Assembly: GCA_019084435.1 (NCBI GenBank)
Contig: JAHRFV010000295.1
Span: 1-45,746, forward strand
DNA length: 45,746 nt
Source: Dethiosulfatibacter sp.
Lineage (GTDB): Bacteria > Bacillota_A > Clostridia > Tissierellales > Dethiosulfatibacteraceae
Direction of reading: 5' to 3'
Made by a program: the position numbers and the translations under genes. Shown one piece after another: positions 7,838 to 16,294 of this stretch; positions within the stretch are counted from its first letter, which is position 1, and the number at the start of each line of letters is the position of its first letter. The notes beneath the pieces were generated by a model, which saw only the letters and a program-made list of their open reading frames with translations, did no database searches and was not told where the DNA came from.

Positions 7838-8864
7838 ACACCCTGATATAATCCTCCGACATTTTAGAAATAGAATAATTATTTTCTATATACTCTCTCT
7901 CCCAAGAAAATAATGCTGGACTCATTTTCAATATATCGTTCAAATCTTGTCTTAATCTGTCATAATCTAGATTAGTCGAAACCCTTGCTGTAAAATTGTT
8001 TCTAATCGCTTCATCCAAGACAGAAGTGTTTATTATTCCCATATAACCGTAGTCTCCTGATAAAACAACTGGCATATTCATACTCATCGCTTCTAAAGCT
8101 GATCTGCTGATGCCTACAAAGACCTTCGCTTTTCTTAGCTCTGTTTCAACCTTATTGGTTGCCCCTTGAAAATTAATATTATAAATCTCTGTTGACTTTT
8201 CTCTCAATTTTTTAAGCTCAGATCCTGAGCCAACTACGAGTACGTTGACGTCGCTTTCCCTAGCATAAGTAATCAACATTTCGGCTGTTTTACTAGTGCC
8301 CTGATCCAAGCGGCTCACATGAACAATATCATACTCAATATCCGAAGGATTCGACGGGTAAAACCGTTCTGTATCTATCCCATTCACTGTTTTGAAAATA
8401 TTTGCCTTTTCCACTGGATAATTCTCTATTAGGTACTCCTTCAAATCCTCGCTTACAACGAAAATCTCTTTACCCCATTGTGTTATCCGCTTCAATATCC
8501 AATTAATTTTAAACTTGCCATGAACAGTTGTGATCATTCGAAAATTATATATCTTTTCAAAAACACTCACATATAGACCTGGTATTCGGGCATGTGCATG
8601 TACAATTTCAGGCTTAAAATTTCTAATCAGTTTATTAAGCAAAAATAGGGATTGTATGATGAATAAAGGTCTTTTACTGTGCATAGGTATCCGGATTACT
8701 TTAACACCAGCTTCAGTAAGCTCCTTTTCATAGGTGCCTCCATTAGATGCCACCACTACCTCATAGCCCTTTTTAGCAAGACTCTTTGAAAGCTCAACAA
8801 CATGTGTTTCAGCTCCACCGATTTCCAAGCTCATTAGGCATTGCAAAACTTTTCTCATTGCCAT
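7824..8864 (-). CDS. GT4 family glycosyltransferase
   Basis: A 346-residue GT-B enzyme of the glycosyltransferase family 4 type, acting in the cytoplasm on a nucleotide sugar donor. The N-terminal half has the acceptor-domain motif SLEIGGAETHVVELSKSL and VHAHARIPG. The C-terminal half has the donor-binding VSRLDQG and SRSALEAMSMNMPVV (equivalent to the EX7E region, with the first glutamate apparently replaced by serine/arginine). The donor and linkage are not predictable. It overlaps csaB by 14 bases and the upstream DUF4330 gene by 10. This ties it to wall-polymer assembly. Confidence 0.85.
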   Translation of the reverse strand: MAMRKVLQCLMSLEIGGAETHVVELSKSLAKKGYEVVVASNGGTYEKELTEAGVKVIRIPMHSKRPLFIIQSLFLLNKLIRNFKPEIVHAHARIPGLYVSVFEKIYNFRMITTVHGKFKINWILKRITQWGKEIFVVSEDLKEYLIENYPVEKANIFKTVNGIDTERFYPSNPSDIEYDIVHVSRLDQGTSKTAEMLITYARESDVNVLVVGSGSELKKLREKSTEIYNINFQGATNKVETELRKAKVFVGISRSALEAMSMNMPVVLSGDYGYMGIINTSVLDEAIRNNFTARVSTNLDYDRLRQDLNDILKMSPALFSWEREYIENNYSISKMSEDYIRVYENE

Positions 8865-9328
8865 ACAATCTCCTCAATTCTCCCTGAAGTGCTCACGTAT
8901 TTGGTGTAAAACTTGAACATGGAATTAATCTTCATTTCAGTTATGCCTTCAGAGAAATAACCGGTTTCTCTTTCTATAAGAGATGCTTCCATTGAAACAA
9001 GTATCGTATACTTGTCAGGAACTTCGGCTAAAACAAGTGTACCATCTATAGTCTCAATTTCATCCATATAAGGACTTACTGTAATCTCTCTTATAGGTCC
9101 TATGACGCTATTAGTCTCTTCTGACAATACAATATGTCCCGTTTTCAAAGCATTTACAGTCGCTTCTCTAACGTCTTCAACCTCTATTATAATAATAGCT
9201 TTTTCCATTTTCATCACTTCACCTTGACCTGAAGATGAACCAAAGGTACCAAGCTTTGAAACCAGAACCAGGATTCCACCAATGATAAAAACGATAATGA
9301 TTATGTCAACAGCATTCATTCTTCTCAT
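8855..9328 (-). CDS. DUF4330 family membrane-anchored protein (copy 2)
   Basis: A 157-residue protein with one N-terminal membrane segment (IIIIVFIIGGILVLV, about residues 8-24) and a soluble domain probably outside the membrane. I recognise the DUF4330 family from its N-terminal VDIIIIV anchor, the alternating strand pattern and its place beside csaB. The domain has IEVEDVREATVNALKTG, VSPYMDEIE and VPDKYTILVSMEAS. The same order of elements occurs in its upstream neighbour, so the pair arose by tandem duplication. The gene overlaps both neighbours by a few bases. Function unknown; export or length control of the polymer is only a guess. A GGAGGTTG site precedes the ATG. Confidence 0.78.
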   Translation of the reverse strand: MRRMNAVDIIIIVFIIGGILVLVSKLGTFGSSSGQGEVMKMEKAIIIIEVEDVREATVNALKTGHIVLSEETNSVIGPIREITVSPYMDEIETIDGTLVLAEVPDKYTILVSMEASLIERETGYFSEGITEMKINSMFKFYTKYVSTSGRIEEIVWQ

Positions 9329-9819
9329 TTGACAACCTCCTTAATATCAATGATATATCCATATGACGCGAAGCCTTTACCTTTAATCGGAAACATTGCG
9401 CCAACTTTGATGTTCTCCTGGTTGACACGTATATTATAGTCATCCTGATCCGTATTCGCTTCAATTACCATTCTCACTATAAATCTGTCTGGAACAACTT
9501 GTTTTGTAAATACACCATTTTGAATATCTGGAACAATTGTTTCATAGGGCAGGACTTCAAAATTAATCAGTTTGCCAACATAGTAATTTTTACTGGAATT
9601 ATATAGATTTCCTTCCAGTTTCAATTGCTTTGCGAAGTTTTCATTGACATCCTCTGTCTCGAAAGTATATTGTACCGTTTGTTTACTGATGGTATTGATA
9701 TCCTTTGTGTTTAAAAATGTTACTGCATAATACCCTATAGCTATTACCACCAGAATAATCATAATATCAATAATGCTTATCTTATCAAATAACATCCCTT
9801 TTTTGTTGATTAGTTTCAT
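9325..9819 (-). CDS. DUF4330 family membrane-anchored protein (copy 1)
   Basis: A 164-residue protein with an N-terminal membrane segment (IMIILVVIAIGYYAVTFL, about residues 19-36) and an external domain of about 125 residues. Elements match the downstream copy in order: TFETEDVNENFAKQLKLEG, VLPYETIVPDIQ, VPDRFIVRMVIEANT and VGAMFPIKGKGFASYGYI. It overlaps the next gene by 4 bases (ATGA type) and is itself overlapped by the glycosyltransferase gene upstream, so all are translated together. Function unknown. Its constant company with csaB-type genes suggests a part in surface polymer assembly, but nothing catalytic can be seen. Confidence 0.78.
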   Translation of the reverse strand: MKLINKKGMLFDKISIIDIMIILVVIAIGYYAVTFLNTKDINTISKQTVQYTFETEDVNENFAKQLKLEGNLYNSSKNYYVGKLINFEVLPYETIVPDIQNGVFTKQVVPDRFIVRMVIEANTDQDDYNIRVNQENIKVGAMFPIKGKGFASYGYIIDIKEVVK

Positions 9820-10877
9820 AACTCCTCCATGTATAATGCTTCAATCTCGTATATCATTTCCCTAAGTGTAAACTTGTCAATCACTCTTTTTCTACCAAGC
9901 TCTCCCATACTCCTTCTGAGTGAGCTGTCTTTTAGAAGTTGCAGCAAATATTTGGCGAACTGGTCATAATTCTCATACTCGACCAGAAACCCGGTTTTCC
10001 CATTTTCAATCACTTCATTGATTCCAGGAATGTCAAAGGCTACCACTGGTTTTTTATGCATCATCGCCTCTAATGCCGCATATGAAAGCGCTTCTGAGTC
10101 AGAGGTGTTAACAACTATATCGGATGTTTCATAGATTTCTCCGATATTGCTGACATAACCACTAAATCTGATTGGCACGTCATACTCTGCAACGTTTTTC
10201 TTAAGTATTGATTCAAGTGAGCCCGATCCTACAAATCGAACCTCAAAATTCTCACTAAAGTATTCAGCCAATCGCCTGGTAATCTCTATCATGTGCCTGT
10301 GCCCTTTGATTGGCTCAAGTCGACCTACCAGTGTTATTATTGGAATTAGACGTGTTTCATTGTCAAATGTTTCAACAGGTCTTATGCCATTATATATCAT
10401 TCTGATATTATCTTCCTTAATTCCTTCGTCAATCAGATTAAGCTTCACTGACCTTGAGATGGCGATTACCTTTGCACGCAACACTTTGTTTAGAATTTTC
10501 TTCAATCCTCTTTTCCATCCACTGCTATTGTCGCTTAGAGTATGCTTGGTATAAACAATGTTCTTTACGCCCAAAAGTTGTGCTGCCAGTCTGCCTGACA
10601 GTGAACCATGAGTATGGACGGTAGAAGGTTTGATTTTCTTTATTATTTTATGCAGATTGTAGATTCCTTTAAGAGAAAATGATTTTTCATTAATATCTCG
10701 ACAATATTCTACTGTGATGTCTCCTAACATATCTTTTAAGACACTGCCTACAGGCATAATAACGACTAGTTCAAACCTCTCTTTGTCAATCTCTTCCACT
10801 ATACTTTTAAGGTATTGTCCCGCACCGCCAAAATTTGTATCTGATATGATTTCAACTACCTTAATCCTATCTTTCAT
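9816..10877 (-). CDS. GT4 family glycosyltransferase
   Basis: A 353-residue GT-B glycosyltransferase. Acceptor-side motifs are SDTNFGGAGQYLKSIVEE and VHTHGSLSGRLAAQLLG. Donor-side motifs are ITLVGRLEPIKGH, RFVGSGSLE and the EX7E-type EALSYAALEAMMHKKPV, followed by AFDIPGINEVI. This is a complete GT4 catalytic core. It is probably the enzyme for one sugar of the repeat unit made by this operon; the sugar is unknown. It overlaps the O-antigen-ligase-like gene by 11 bases and the first DUF4330 gene by 4. Confidence 0.88.
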   Translation of the reverse strand: MKDRIKVVEIISDTNFGGAGQYLKSIVEEIDKERFELVVIMPVGSVLKDMLGDITVEYCRDINEKSFSLKGIYNLHKIIKKIKPSTVHTHGSLSGRLAAQLLGVKNIVYTKHTLSDNSSGWKRGLKKILNKVLRAKVIAISRSVKLNLIDEGIKEDNIRMIYNGIRPVETFDNETRLIPIITLVGRLEPIKGHRHMIEITRRLAEYFSENFEVRFVGSGSLESILKKNVAEYDVPIRFSGYVSNIGEIYETSDIVVNTSDSEALSYAALEAMMHKKPVVAFDIPGINEVIENGKTGFLVEYENYDQFAKYLLQLLKDSSLRRSMGELGRKRVIDKFTLREMIYEIEALYMEEL

Positions 10878-12324
10878 AATTCATTTGTCCTTTTGCAATA
10901 TTAGACGCTATAAAGCCTAGCGCAATCATTAAAAAATAAAAAAACAGAATATCATAATTGTGCCAGATATGGTCGACCATGCCTTGTAGTGTGCACCCCA
11001 TAACACCGGCAAAAGCTGCAAATGCATAATAACTCCATGCACTATCTGTCTTTTGTGCACTAAAAATTTCCCTGACCCAGATAAACATCATAAAGAGCCA
11101 TGCCAACAAACCCATAAGACCCAACTCTATAAATACCATCAGTACCGTATTATGAGCATGAAATGACTTCGCAGCCGAGTATGCATATGCATTATACAAA
11201 ACCTTGAAATTACCCAATCCAACTCCAGTAAACACATGCTCTCTTAACATGTCATAGGATGCCATATAAATAGATACACGATATGATGTGGAGGTGTCTC
11301 CACCTTGAAATATAGTCAATACTCTTTCAATTATGGAGGATGGCAATATCAATGGGCTTACCAAAAGCATTAAAACCAATACGGGAAGATATTTTCTGTC
11401 TTTAAATATGACAATCATTACCATGACAATAAAGATAGCAAGCATTGATCCTCTCGAAAATGTCAATAACACATTCAGCATACCCAATAGAAAAATGGAT
11501 CCATAGGCAACTTTAACTTTTTTATTCCTAATCAAATTGAATCCTGCAAATACTATCGGCAAAGTCAATGTGAGGAACTCGCCAAAAACATTTGGATTTC
11601 CAAACACACTGTATATCCTTATAACATTGCCACTTAATGACTCATCCAGCCATGAAGGATCTACCGGAGCACCGGCATAAACCTGATACAATCCATACAT
11701 TGACACAGTCAAGACAGTTGCGGTAATCATATGAATAAGAATCATTGCATTCTTATCATCATTTATGGTGACTGTAACCAAAGCGGTAAAAAGCAAAATA
11801 CTGGTATATGTAATAAAGATAAGCAAGCCATCACTTCTGACATCATTAAAAAATAGGCTCAATAATAAATAACACAGGAAAATCAAAGTTGTAAAAACAA
11901 TCAGTCTGGATTTTTTGCGGAAAGTCTGATTGACAATGGAATTAATCAACATCAAAACACATAATCCTGAAGAAAAAATAATTCCAATAGCTGTAGGCGT
12001 GAAAGGGTAAAGAAAAACATTGAAAAATATCAATGGATATAAAACTCTGTTAGCAGAAAAAAAGGTTAGGATTTTACTCTCAATCAGAACATTTCGAGCA
12101 TAAGACATAAGCGAGTCTGATTTGATATTGAATAGCTTTCTGTTCTCAAGACTGTTTTTTAACCGATGATTTGAGGATAACCAACCCGCGATTACACTAT
12201 AAAGCATCAGTTTCCTGAGTCCAGAAAACATCATCTCAAAAGATTTATATAATAAGCTTTGTTTGTATAGATAGTATAATCGCAACAATGCTTGCTTTCC
12301 TTTATTGTAGAATATTGATTCCAT
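10867..12324 (-). CDS. O-antigen ligase/Wzy-like polysaccharide polymerase (Wzy_C family)
   Basis: A 485-residue polytopic membrane protein with about ten to twelve hydrophobic segments. It has the Wzy_C-type core: LLTFSRGSMLAIFIV, then a large extracellular loop with GVGLGNFKVLY and the conserved HAHNTVLMVFIELGLMG. In this family the loop histidine and arginine act in transferring or polymerising undecaprenyl-PP-linked glycans on the outer face of the membrane. In a Gram-positive it would polymerise repeat units or ligate the chain to another carrier. An AGGAGC site precedes the ATG. It is the second gene of the envelope operon, 20 bases after the LTA-synthase-like gene. Confidence 0.87.
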   Translation of the reverse strand: MESIFYNKGKQALLRLYYLYKQSLLYKSFEMMFSGLRKLMLYSVIAGWLSSNHRLKNSLENRKLFNIKSDSLMSYARNVLIESKILTFFSANRVLYPLIFFNVFLYPFTPTAIGIIFSSGLCVLMLINSIVNQTFRKKSRLIVFTTLIFLCYLLLSLFFNDVRSDGLLIFITYTSILLFTALVTVTINDDKNAMILIHMITATVLTVSMYGLYQVYAGAPVDPSWLDESLSGNVIRIYSVFGNPNVFGEFLTLTLPIVFAGFNLIRNKKVKVAYGSIFLLGMLNVLLTFSRGSMLAIFIVMVMIVIFKDRKYLPVLVLMLLVSPLILPSSIIERVLTIFQGGDTSTSYRVSIYMASYDMLREHVFTGVGLGNFKVLYNAYAYSAAKSFHAHNTVLMVFIELGLMGLLAWLFMMFIWVREIFSAQKTDSAWSYYAFAAFAGVMGCTLQGMVDHIWHNYDILFFYFLMIALGFIASNIAKGQMNYER

Positions 12325-12344
12325 AACGTAGCTCCTTATAATCG

Positions 12345-14204
12345 TTACTGTGAATAGATAATGTTTAAAAACTCATCGTCGTTAAATAGATTTTTCCTTA
12401 TAATGATGTCCGAAACCATTAAATCCCTTTTGAATTTTTCTATCTCGATAGCTAGTTCAGGAGTGATTATAACTTCCTCCAATGTATCAGTGTTAAAAAG
12501 AACACCTCTTCCATTATCAAAATAATAGTCCTTGAAGTATATTGATCCATCTCGTTTTACAGCATAGTTTCCATTTTCTCTCAGCAATGAATTACCCAGC
12601 ATAAATGGATGATCCAAGCCCAGGATATCGACAAGTGTTGGTAAAATATCAATCTGCCCCCCCACTTTACTGATATTCCCCTGAAGCTTTTTATCAGGTA
12701 AGGCTATTATGAGTGGAACTTTTTGTATTTTTTCCCATTCCACCGGATGATCTTCCAAAGACAGCAACTCTTGCACGTCAGCCTTTTGATCCAGATATAG
12801 GCCCGAATGATCTCCGTATATTACCACTATTGTTTCCTCTAAAACACCTTCATCCATCAGACGTTGAAATACGCCCTCTATCGCTTGATCCGCGTAGTTT
12901 ATGCCCTTTAAATAATTCCCAACCTGTTTGCTTTCGTATGGCGTCACATCCATAGGAAACTTGCTGAATGCATCGTACGGATGATGACTCGACAAGGTTA
13001 TCAAGAAGCTATAAAATGGCTGATACTGAAGAGACTTGTCGATTGATTGTTTGAAGAAGGATTCATCGCTGATTGACCATCCAAGTATCTCGTCTATTTC
13101 GAACTCCTCTTTACTGACAAATTCAAAAAAACCAAGATTATTGAAGACAGCTTGCCGGTTCCAGAAACTGGCTTCATATCCGTGAAACGCCAAACTTGTA
13201 TAGCCTTTTTCGTTAAGCAAATCACCTAAAGTTAGCCATCTGTTGGTTGGATACAAATAGTTCACTGATCCTGTTGGTGTTGGGTATAGACCCACATTCA
13301 GCAGAAATTCGGTATCTGCTGTGTTGCCACCTGCCACTTGATGGTATATCTGGCTAAAGTAAAGATTTTCAGCTTTTAATTTATTCAGAAAGGGTGTCAC
13401 TTCTTGACCATTAATCTCCAAGTCAATTACAAATTCCTGTAGTGCTTCAACCTGTATGATCAGTAGATTTTTCTTCTCTGAATAAAGGTTATAGGTTTCA
13501 ACCTGTCTAGGGTTATCATTCAAGTATTCCATTATGATTTTCTCTTCTGTCTCATTCATCGATAGACTCGTTAAAAATTTGTTACTGGTGAAATCAATTA
13601 TATCATAACCATGAAAATAAAAAACGCCAAGATCCTTAGCAATGTTTTTTCTTTCATAATTATGCAAGGTTCTATCTATATCCTTGGCCTGCGATTGAAA
13701 CAGGGCGATGGACATCAAAAAGACCAAAAAGTATATTATATTTTTCCGACGTGTATTTTTTATAAGTAAATGCTTTCTGAAATAATAAGCATATCCAATA
13801 ATAAATGGTATATCAACAAAAAAAACGATGTCTTTCCATTTGAAGAGTGTATTGGCACTGTCTTGTATGTCATTAACAAAACCTAACTGATAAATGATGG
13901 GAATTGTGAGTGGTATGCCATAATATCTGCCATACAATGTATCCAATAGCAGCAAAGCTGAAAAAATAATGTTGAATTCAATCAAAAAATAAACAGCTCT
14001 TTTCTGAGATACCAATGCGATAAACATGACAACAGTCAGTGTGCTAAACAGAAGGAGTCTGTGGATAAGCATATTATCTTGAAAAGGTACATGGGATAAA
14101 CCTATTGTATACTGTAAGTAAAACACTTTTACAAAAAAAGAAAAGACTATACCTAAGACAAACAACGGTGATATTGTAGTATTCCTATTGAAGTATTTTT
14201 TCAT
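12345..14204 (-). CDS. LTA synthase-like phosphoglycerol transferase (sulfatase fold)
   Basis: A 619-residue membrane enzyme with five N-terminal transmembrane segments (to about residue 170) and an extracellular sulfatase-fold domain (about 240-570). The catalytic set of LtaS is present by motif: metal ligand E253 in IIQVEALQEF, nucleophile T295 in GGNTADTEFLL, R349 in SFWNRQ, H406/H407 in SSHHPY, and D464/H465 in YGDHSG. It should transfer glycerol phosphate from phosphatidylglycerol, either to build lipoteichoic acid or to decorate the polymer of this operon. It is the first gene of the operon and has an extended -10 promoter. LtaS, YqgS or YfnI-type activity cannot be told apart here. Confidence 0.9.
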   Translation of the reverse strand: MKKYFNRNTTISPLFVLGIVFSFFVKVFYLQYTIGLSHVPFQDNMLIHRLLLFSTLTVVMFIALVSQKRAVYFLIEFNIIFSALLLLDTLYGRYYGIPLTIPIIYQLGFVNDIQDSANTLFKWKDIVFFVDIPFIIGYAYYFRKHLLIKNTRRKNIIYFLVFLMSIALFQSQAKDIDRTLHNYERKNIAKDLGVFYFHGYDIIDFTSNKFLTSLSMNETEEKIIMEYLNDNPRQVETYNLYSEKKNLLIIQVEALQEFVIDLEINGQEVTPFLNKLKAENLYFSQIYHQVAGGNTADTEFLLNVGLYPTPTGSVNYLYPTNRWLTLGDLLNEKGYTSLAFHGYEASFWNRQAVFNNLGFFEFVSKEEFEIDEILGWSISDESFFKQSIDKSLQYQPFYSFLITLSSHHPYDAFSKFPMDVTPYESKQVGNYLKGINYADQAIEGVFQRLMDEGVLEETIVVIYGDHSGLYLDQKADVQELLSLEDHPVEWEKIQKVPLIIALPDKKLQGNISKVGGQIDILPTLVDILGLDHPFMLGNSLLRENGNYAVKRDGSIYFKDYYFDNGRGVLFNTDTLEEVIITPELAIEIEKFKRDLMVSDIIIRKNLFNDDEFLNIIYSQ

Positions 14205-14252
14205 TTAATTTCCTCGCAAGATTATTGTGACTACCTGTGTTGATATCATGTC

Positions 14253-14261
14253 ATTATACCA
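14253..14261 (-). promoter_or_regulatory. Extended -10 promoter of envelope polymer operon
   Basis: Minus strand TGGTATAAT at 14261-14253, with no convincing -35. It lies about 50 bases before the ATG of the LTA-synthase-like gene, in the 156-base divergent intergenic region. Confidence 0.6.
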
Positions 14262-14302
14262 AAATAAGATGCATGTTTCTATAAATATATACAAAAAATT
14301 TA

Positions 14303-14331
14303 TTGCTTAATATCCTATCCTACTTTAGAAT
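14303..14331 (+). promoter_or_regulatory. Candidate sigma-A promoter of the secreted protein gene
   Basis: TTGCTT (14303-14308), a 17-base spacer, then TAGAAT (14326-14331). The predicted start is about 25 bases before the GTG at 14361. It is back to back with the promoter of the wall-polymer operon. Confidence 0.6.
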
Positions 14332-14360
14332 GTAAAAGAATACAAAAAAGAGGTGATACT

Positions 14361-14927
14361 GTGAAAAATAAAAAAATCTTAGTATTGGTGATAATATTGA
14401 TGGTCTCACTTATAGGTACTAAACTGATTCCGACTGAAGCAACCATCAACAATGATCCCTTGATTTCTCTTAGCTACCTGAATCAAGTAATTGATGAGTT
14501 GAAAACAGCACTCAATCTAAAAAACCAACAGCAGGATGAAACCATCGCAACTATATCAGCACAAGTCAATGAGATATCGTCCGTTTCAGGAAATGTGCTC
14601 GAGGTTGTGGAACTATATGCCAATACGACTTTGTTGGACAACGCGGGAAAATCTGTTGTTAGAGAAGGACAAAGCAAGATATTGGTAGGAACAAGAATTA
14701 TTGCAGATGCGGGAACAGAAATCATTCTCCGATATACAAACGGCCCGACTACGGCCATCGCCAGCAGTCTTGGTGGTCTATCAGATGTTACTGGAGGCTA
14801 TGATATACAGCATTCTCAAGCTATTCCTGCAAACCATCTTTTGATTATCCCGAGATCAGATGGTAGAGGTATAACAATTACCAATAATGCCATTTTCATG
14901 ATACGCGGCTCATATAGAGTCGAATAA
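14361..14927 (+). CDS. Small secreted protein, function unknown
   Basis: I do not recognise this 188-residue protein. It starts at a GTG with AGAGGTGAT upstream. Residues 1-27 are a good signal peptide: basic MKNKKI, a hydrophobic core, then a likely signal peptidase I site after TEA. About residues 35-70 form a short coiled-coil-like helix rich in Q, E, S and L. The C-terminal half is a compact domain with GTRIIADAGTEIILRYTNG, GGLSDVTGGYD, NHLLIIPRSDGRG and MIRGSYRVE. The GGLSDVT to IPRSDGRG stretch looks like a conserved signature that I vaguely recall from other Firmicutes hypothetical proteins, without an assigned role. No cysteine or catalytic motif is visible. It is divergent from the envelope operon and ends at a bidirectional terminator. 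Confidence 0.75.
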   Translation: MKNKKILVLVIILMVSLIGTKLIPTEATINNDPLISLSYLNQVIDELKTALNLKNQQQDETIATISAQVNEISSVSGNVLEVVELYANTTLLDNAGKSVVREGQSKILVGTRIIADAGTEIILRYTNGPTTAIASSLGGLSDVTGGYDIQHSQAIPANHLLIIPRSDGRGITITNNAIFMIRGSYRVE

Positions 14928-14928
14928 A

Positions 14929-14960
14929 AAGAATAAATCATTCGATTTATTCTTTTTTTG
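14929..14960. terminator. Bidirectional terminator between secreted protein gene and acpS-nnrD
   Basis: GAATAAATC (14931-14939) pairs with GATTTATTC (14944-14952), flanked by A-runs on the left and a T7 run on the right. It can end transcription in both directions. The stop codon of the acpS-nnrD gene lies inside it. Confidence 0.8.
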
Positions 14961-16185
14961 TGCATATTTTTATAGTATACGGCAAGCACTCAATTATATT
15001 TGAAGCAATCATTCCATATTCACCATATTTTGATTTAGCTATATCTCCAGATAATCCATGGATAAATACTCCAAGTTTGGCGGCGTAATAAGGATCATGT
15101 CCTTGACTAACAAATGAACCTATTATACCTGTAAGAACATCCCCGCTTCCTGCTGTCGCCATACCTGGATTTCCTGTTTTATTGATGTAAAACTCCTGCC
15201 CGTTTGATACAATGGTTTCATGCCCTTTAAGAACTGTAATGACGCCATACTCTTTGGAAAATTCCATCGCAATATTGATTTTATCCTTCTCAACTACTTC
15301 CGGACTGACATTCTTCAGTCTTGCCATTTCCATAGTATGGGGTGTAATGATTGTCATTGCCTGCCTGTTTGAAAGACTCTCGACCAATCCATTAATACAA
15401 TTTAGGCCATCGGCATCAAGAACGATTGGTTTTTCGAAAAGACCTAGCATTCCTATTACCATTTTTTTTGTCTTTTCGCTGGTTCCTATGCCTGTTCCCA
15501 AACAGATGACATCATATTTTTCGGAATATTTCATAATTTCACTTAGATCATCGTCCACCAAATATTCCTGACTGGCTGACAATTTTTCAATAATGATTTC
15601 ATTCAGTTTAATGCTGAGTATTTCATATATTGAAGTAGGTGGAACCAAATATACCAGACCGGTTCCTGATTTCAAAGCAGCCAAACCTGCAAGATAAACA
15701 GAGCCTGCCATACCTTCTTTACCGCCAATTACACCTAGCTTTCCATAATCCCCCTTGTGGGTACCGACCGCCCTAGCCGGTAGCATAAAAGGTCCGATAT
15801 CCAATGGAATGATGCTTTCATTCAGCTCTGCGATTGCTATTGCTAAGGCAAAGTCTTCAATGTGAGTAATAGAAATATCAAATCTTACAATTTGCTTTTG
15901 TCTACTTAAATCTAAGGCTCTGCCACCTAGTACGACGTAAGGCCTTCCCATTTCATTGTTCAGTATCTCTATGTCATGCCATGAAAATCCAGCGATCCCC
16001 GTACCTAGGCATTTACTGACTGCCTCCTTGGCGCAAAAAATACCTGCAGCTGTGGTTGCTTTGTATTTTCTTTTTTCAAGATAGGTTATTTCATTATCTG
16101 AAAAAATCTTTCTAATAAACGACTCATTCTTGAGCAGTCTCTCAATTCGTTTCACTTCAACAATGTCAATGCCGATATTTATCAT
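14947..16185 (-). CDS. Fused holo-ACP synthase and ADP-dependent NAD(P)HX dehydratase (AcpS-NnrD)
   Basis: One intact frame of 412 residues joins two enzymes. Residues 1 to about 122 are AcpS, which moves phosphopantetheine from CoA to acyl carrier protein. D7 is in GIDIVEV, E54 in FCAKEAVSK, and the domain ends with DISITHIEDFALAIAIAE. About 132-405 are NnrD (Carb_kinase fold), which repairs hydrated NAD(P)H using ADP. Its motifs are KLGVIGGKEGMAGSVYLAG, VLDADGLN, TPHTMEMARL, VLKGHETIV and AGSGDVLTG with D349. The NnrE epimerase domain, usually fused to NnrD, is absent. The start is set by GGTGAT before the ATG at 16185. A longer open frame to 16317 runs into the upp gene and its promoter and is rejected. 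In many Clostridia acpS and nnr are adjacent separate genes, so the fusion is plausible. Confidence 0.92.
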   Translation of the reverse strand: MINIGIDIVEVKRIERLLKNESFIRKIFSDNEITYLEKRKYKATTAAGIFCAKEAVSKCLGTGIAGFSWHDIEILNNEMGRPYVVLGGRALDLSRQKQIVRFDISITHIEDFALAIAIAELNESIIPLDIGPFMLPARAVGTHKGDYGKLGVIGGKEGMAGSVYLAGLAALKSGTGLVYLVPPTSIYEILSIKLNEIIIEKLSASQEYLVDDDLSEIMKYSEKYDVICLGTGIGTSEKTKKMVIGMLGLFEKPIVLDADGLNCINGLVESLSNRQAMTIITPHTMEMARLKNVSPEVVEKDKINIAMEFSKEYGVITVLKGHETIVSNGQEFYINKTGNPGMATAGSGDVLTGIIGSFVSQGHDPYYAAKLGVFIHGLSGDIAKSKYGEYGMIASNIIECLPYTIKICTKKE

Positions 16186-16236
16186 ATTATCACCCACTTG
16201 ATTATATAATCTCCAAATAAAAAAGTAAACATTCAA

Positions 16237-16265
16237 TTGACATAGCCTGACTTGTGTATAATAAT
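16237..16265 (+). promoter_or_regulatory. Candidate promoter of upp
   Basis: TTGACA at 16237-16242 is perfect. Two -10 choices follow: AATAAT (16260-16265) with a 17-base spacer, or TATAAT (16257-16262) with only 14. The upp ATG is about 30 bases downstream. Confidence 0.6.
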
Positions 16266-16294
16266 ATATAGTAGCAAATTTAAGAGGTGCGATA

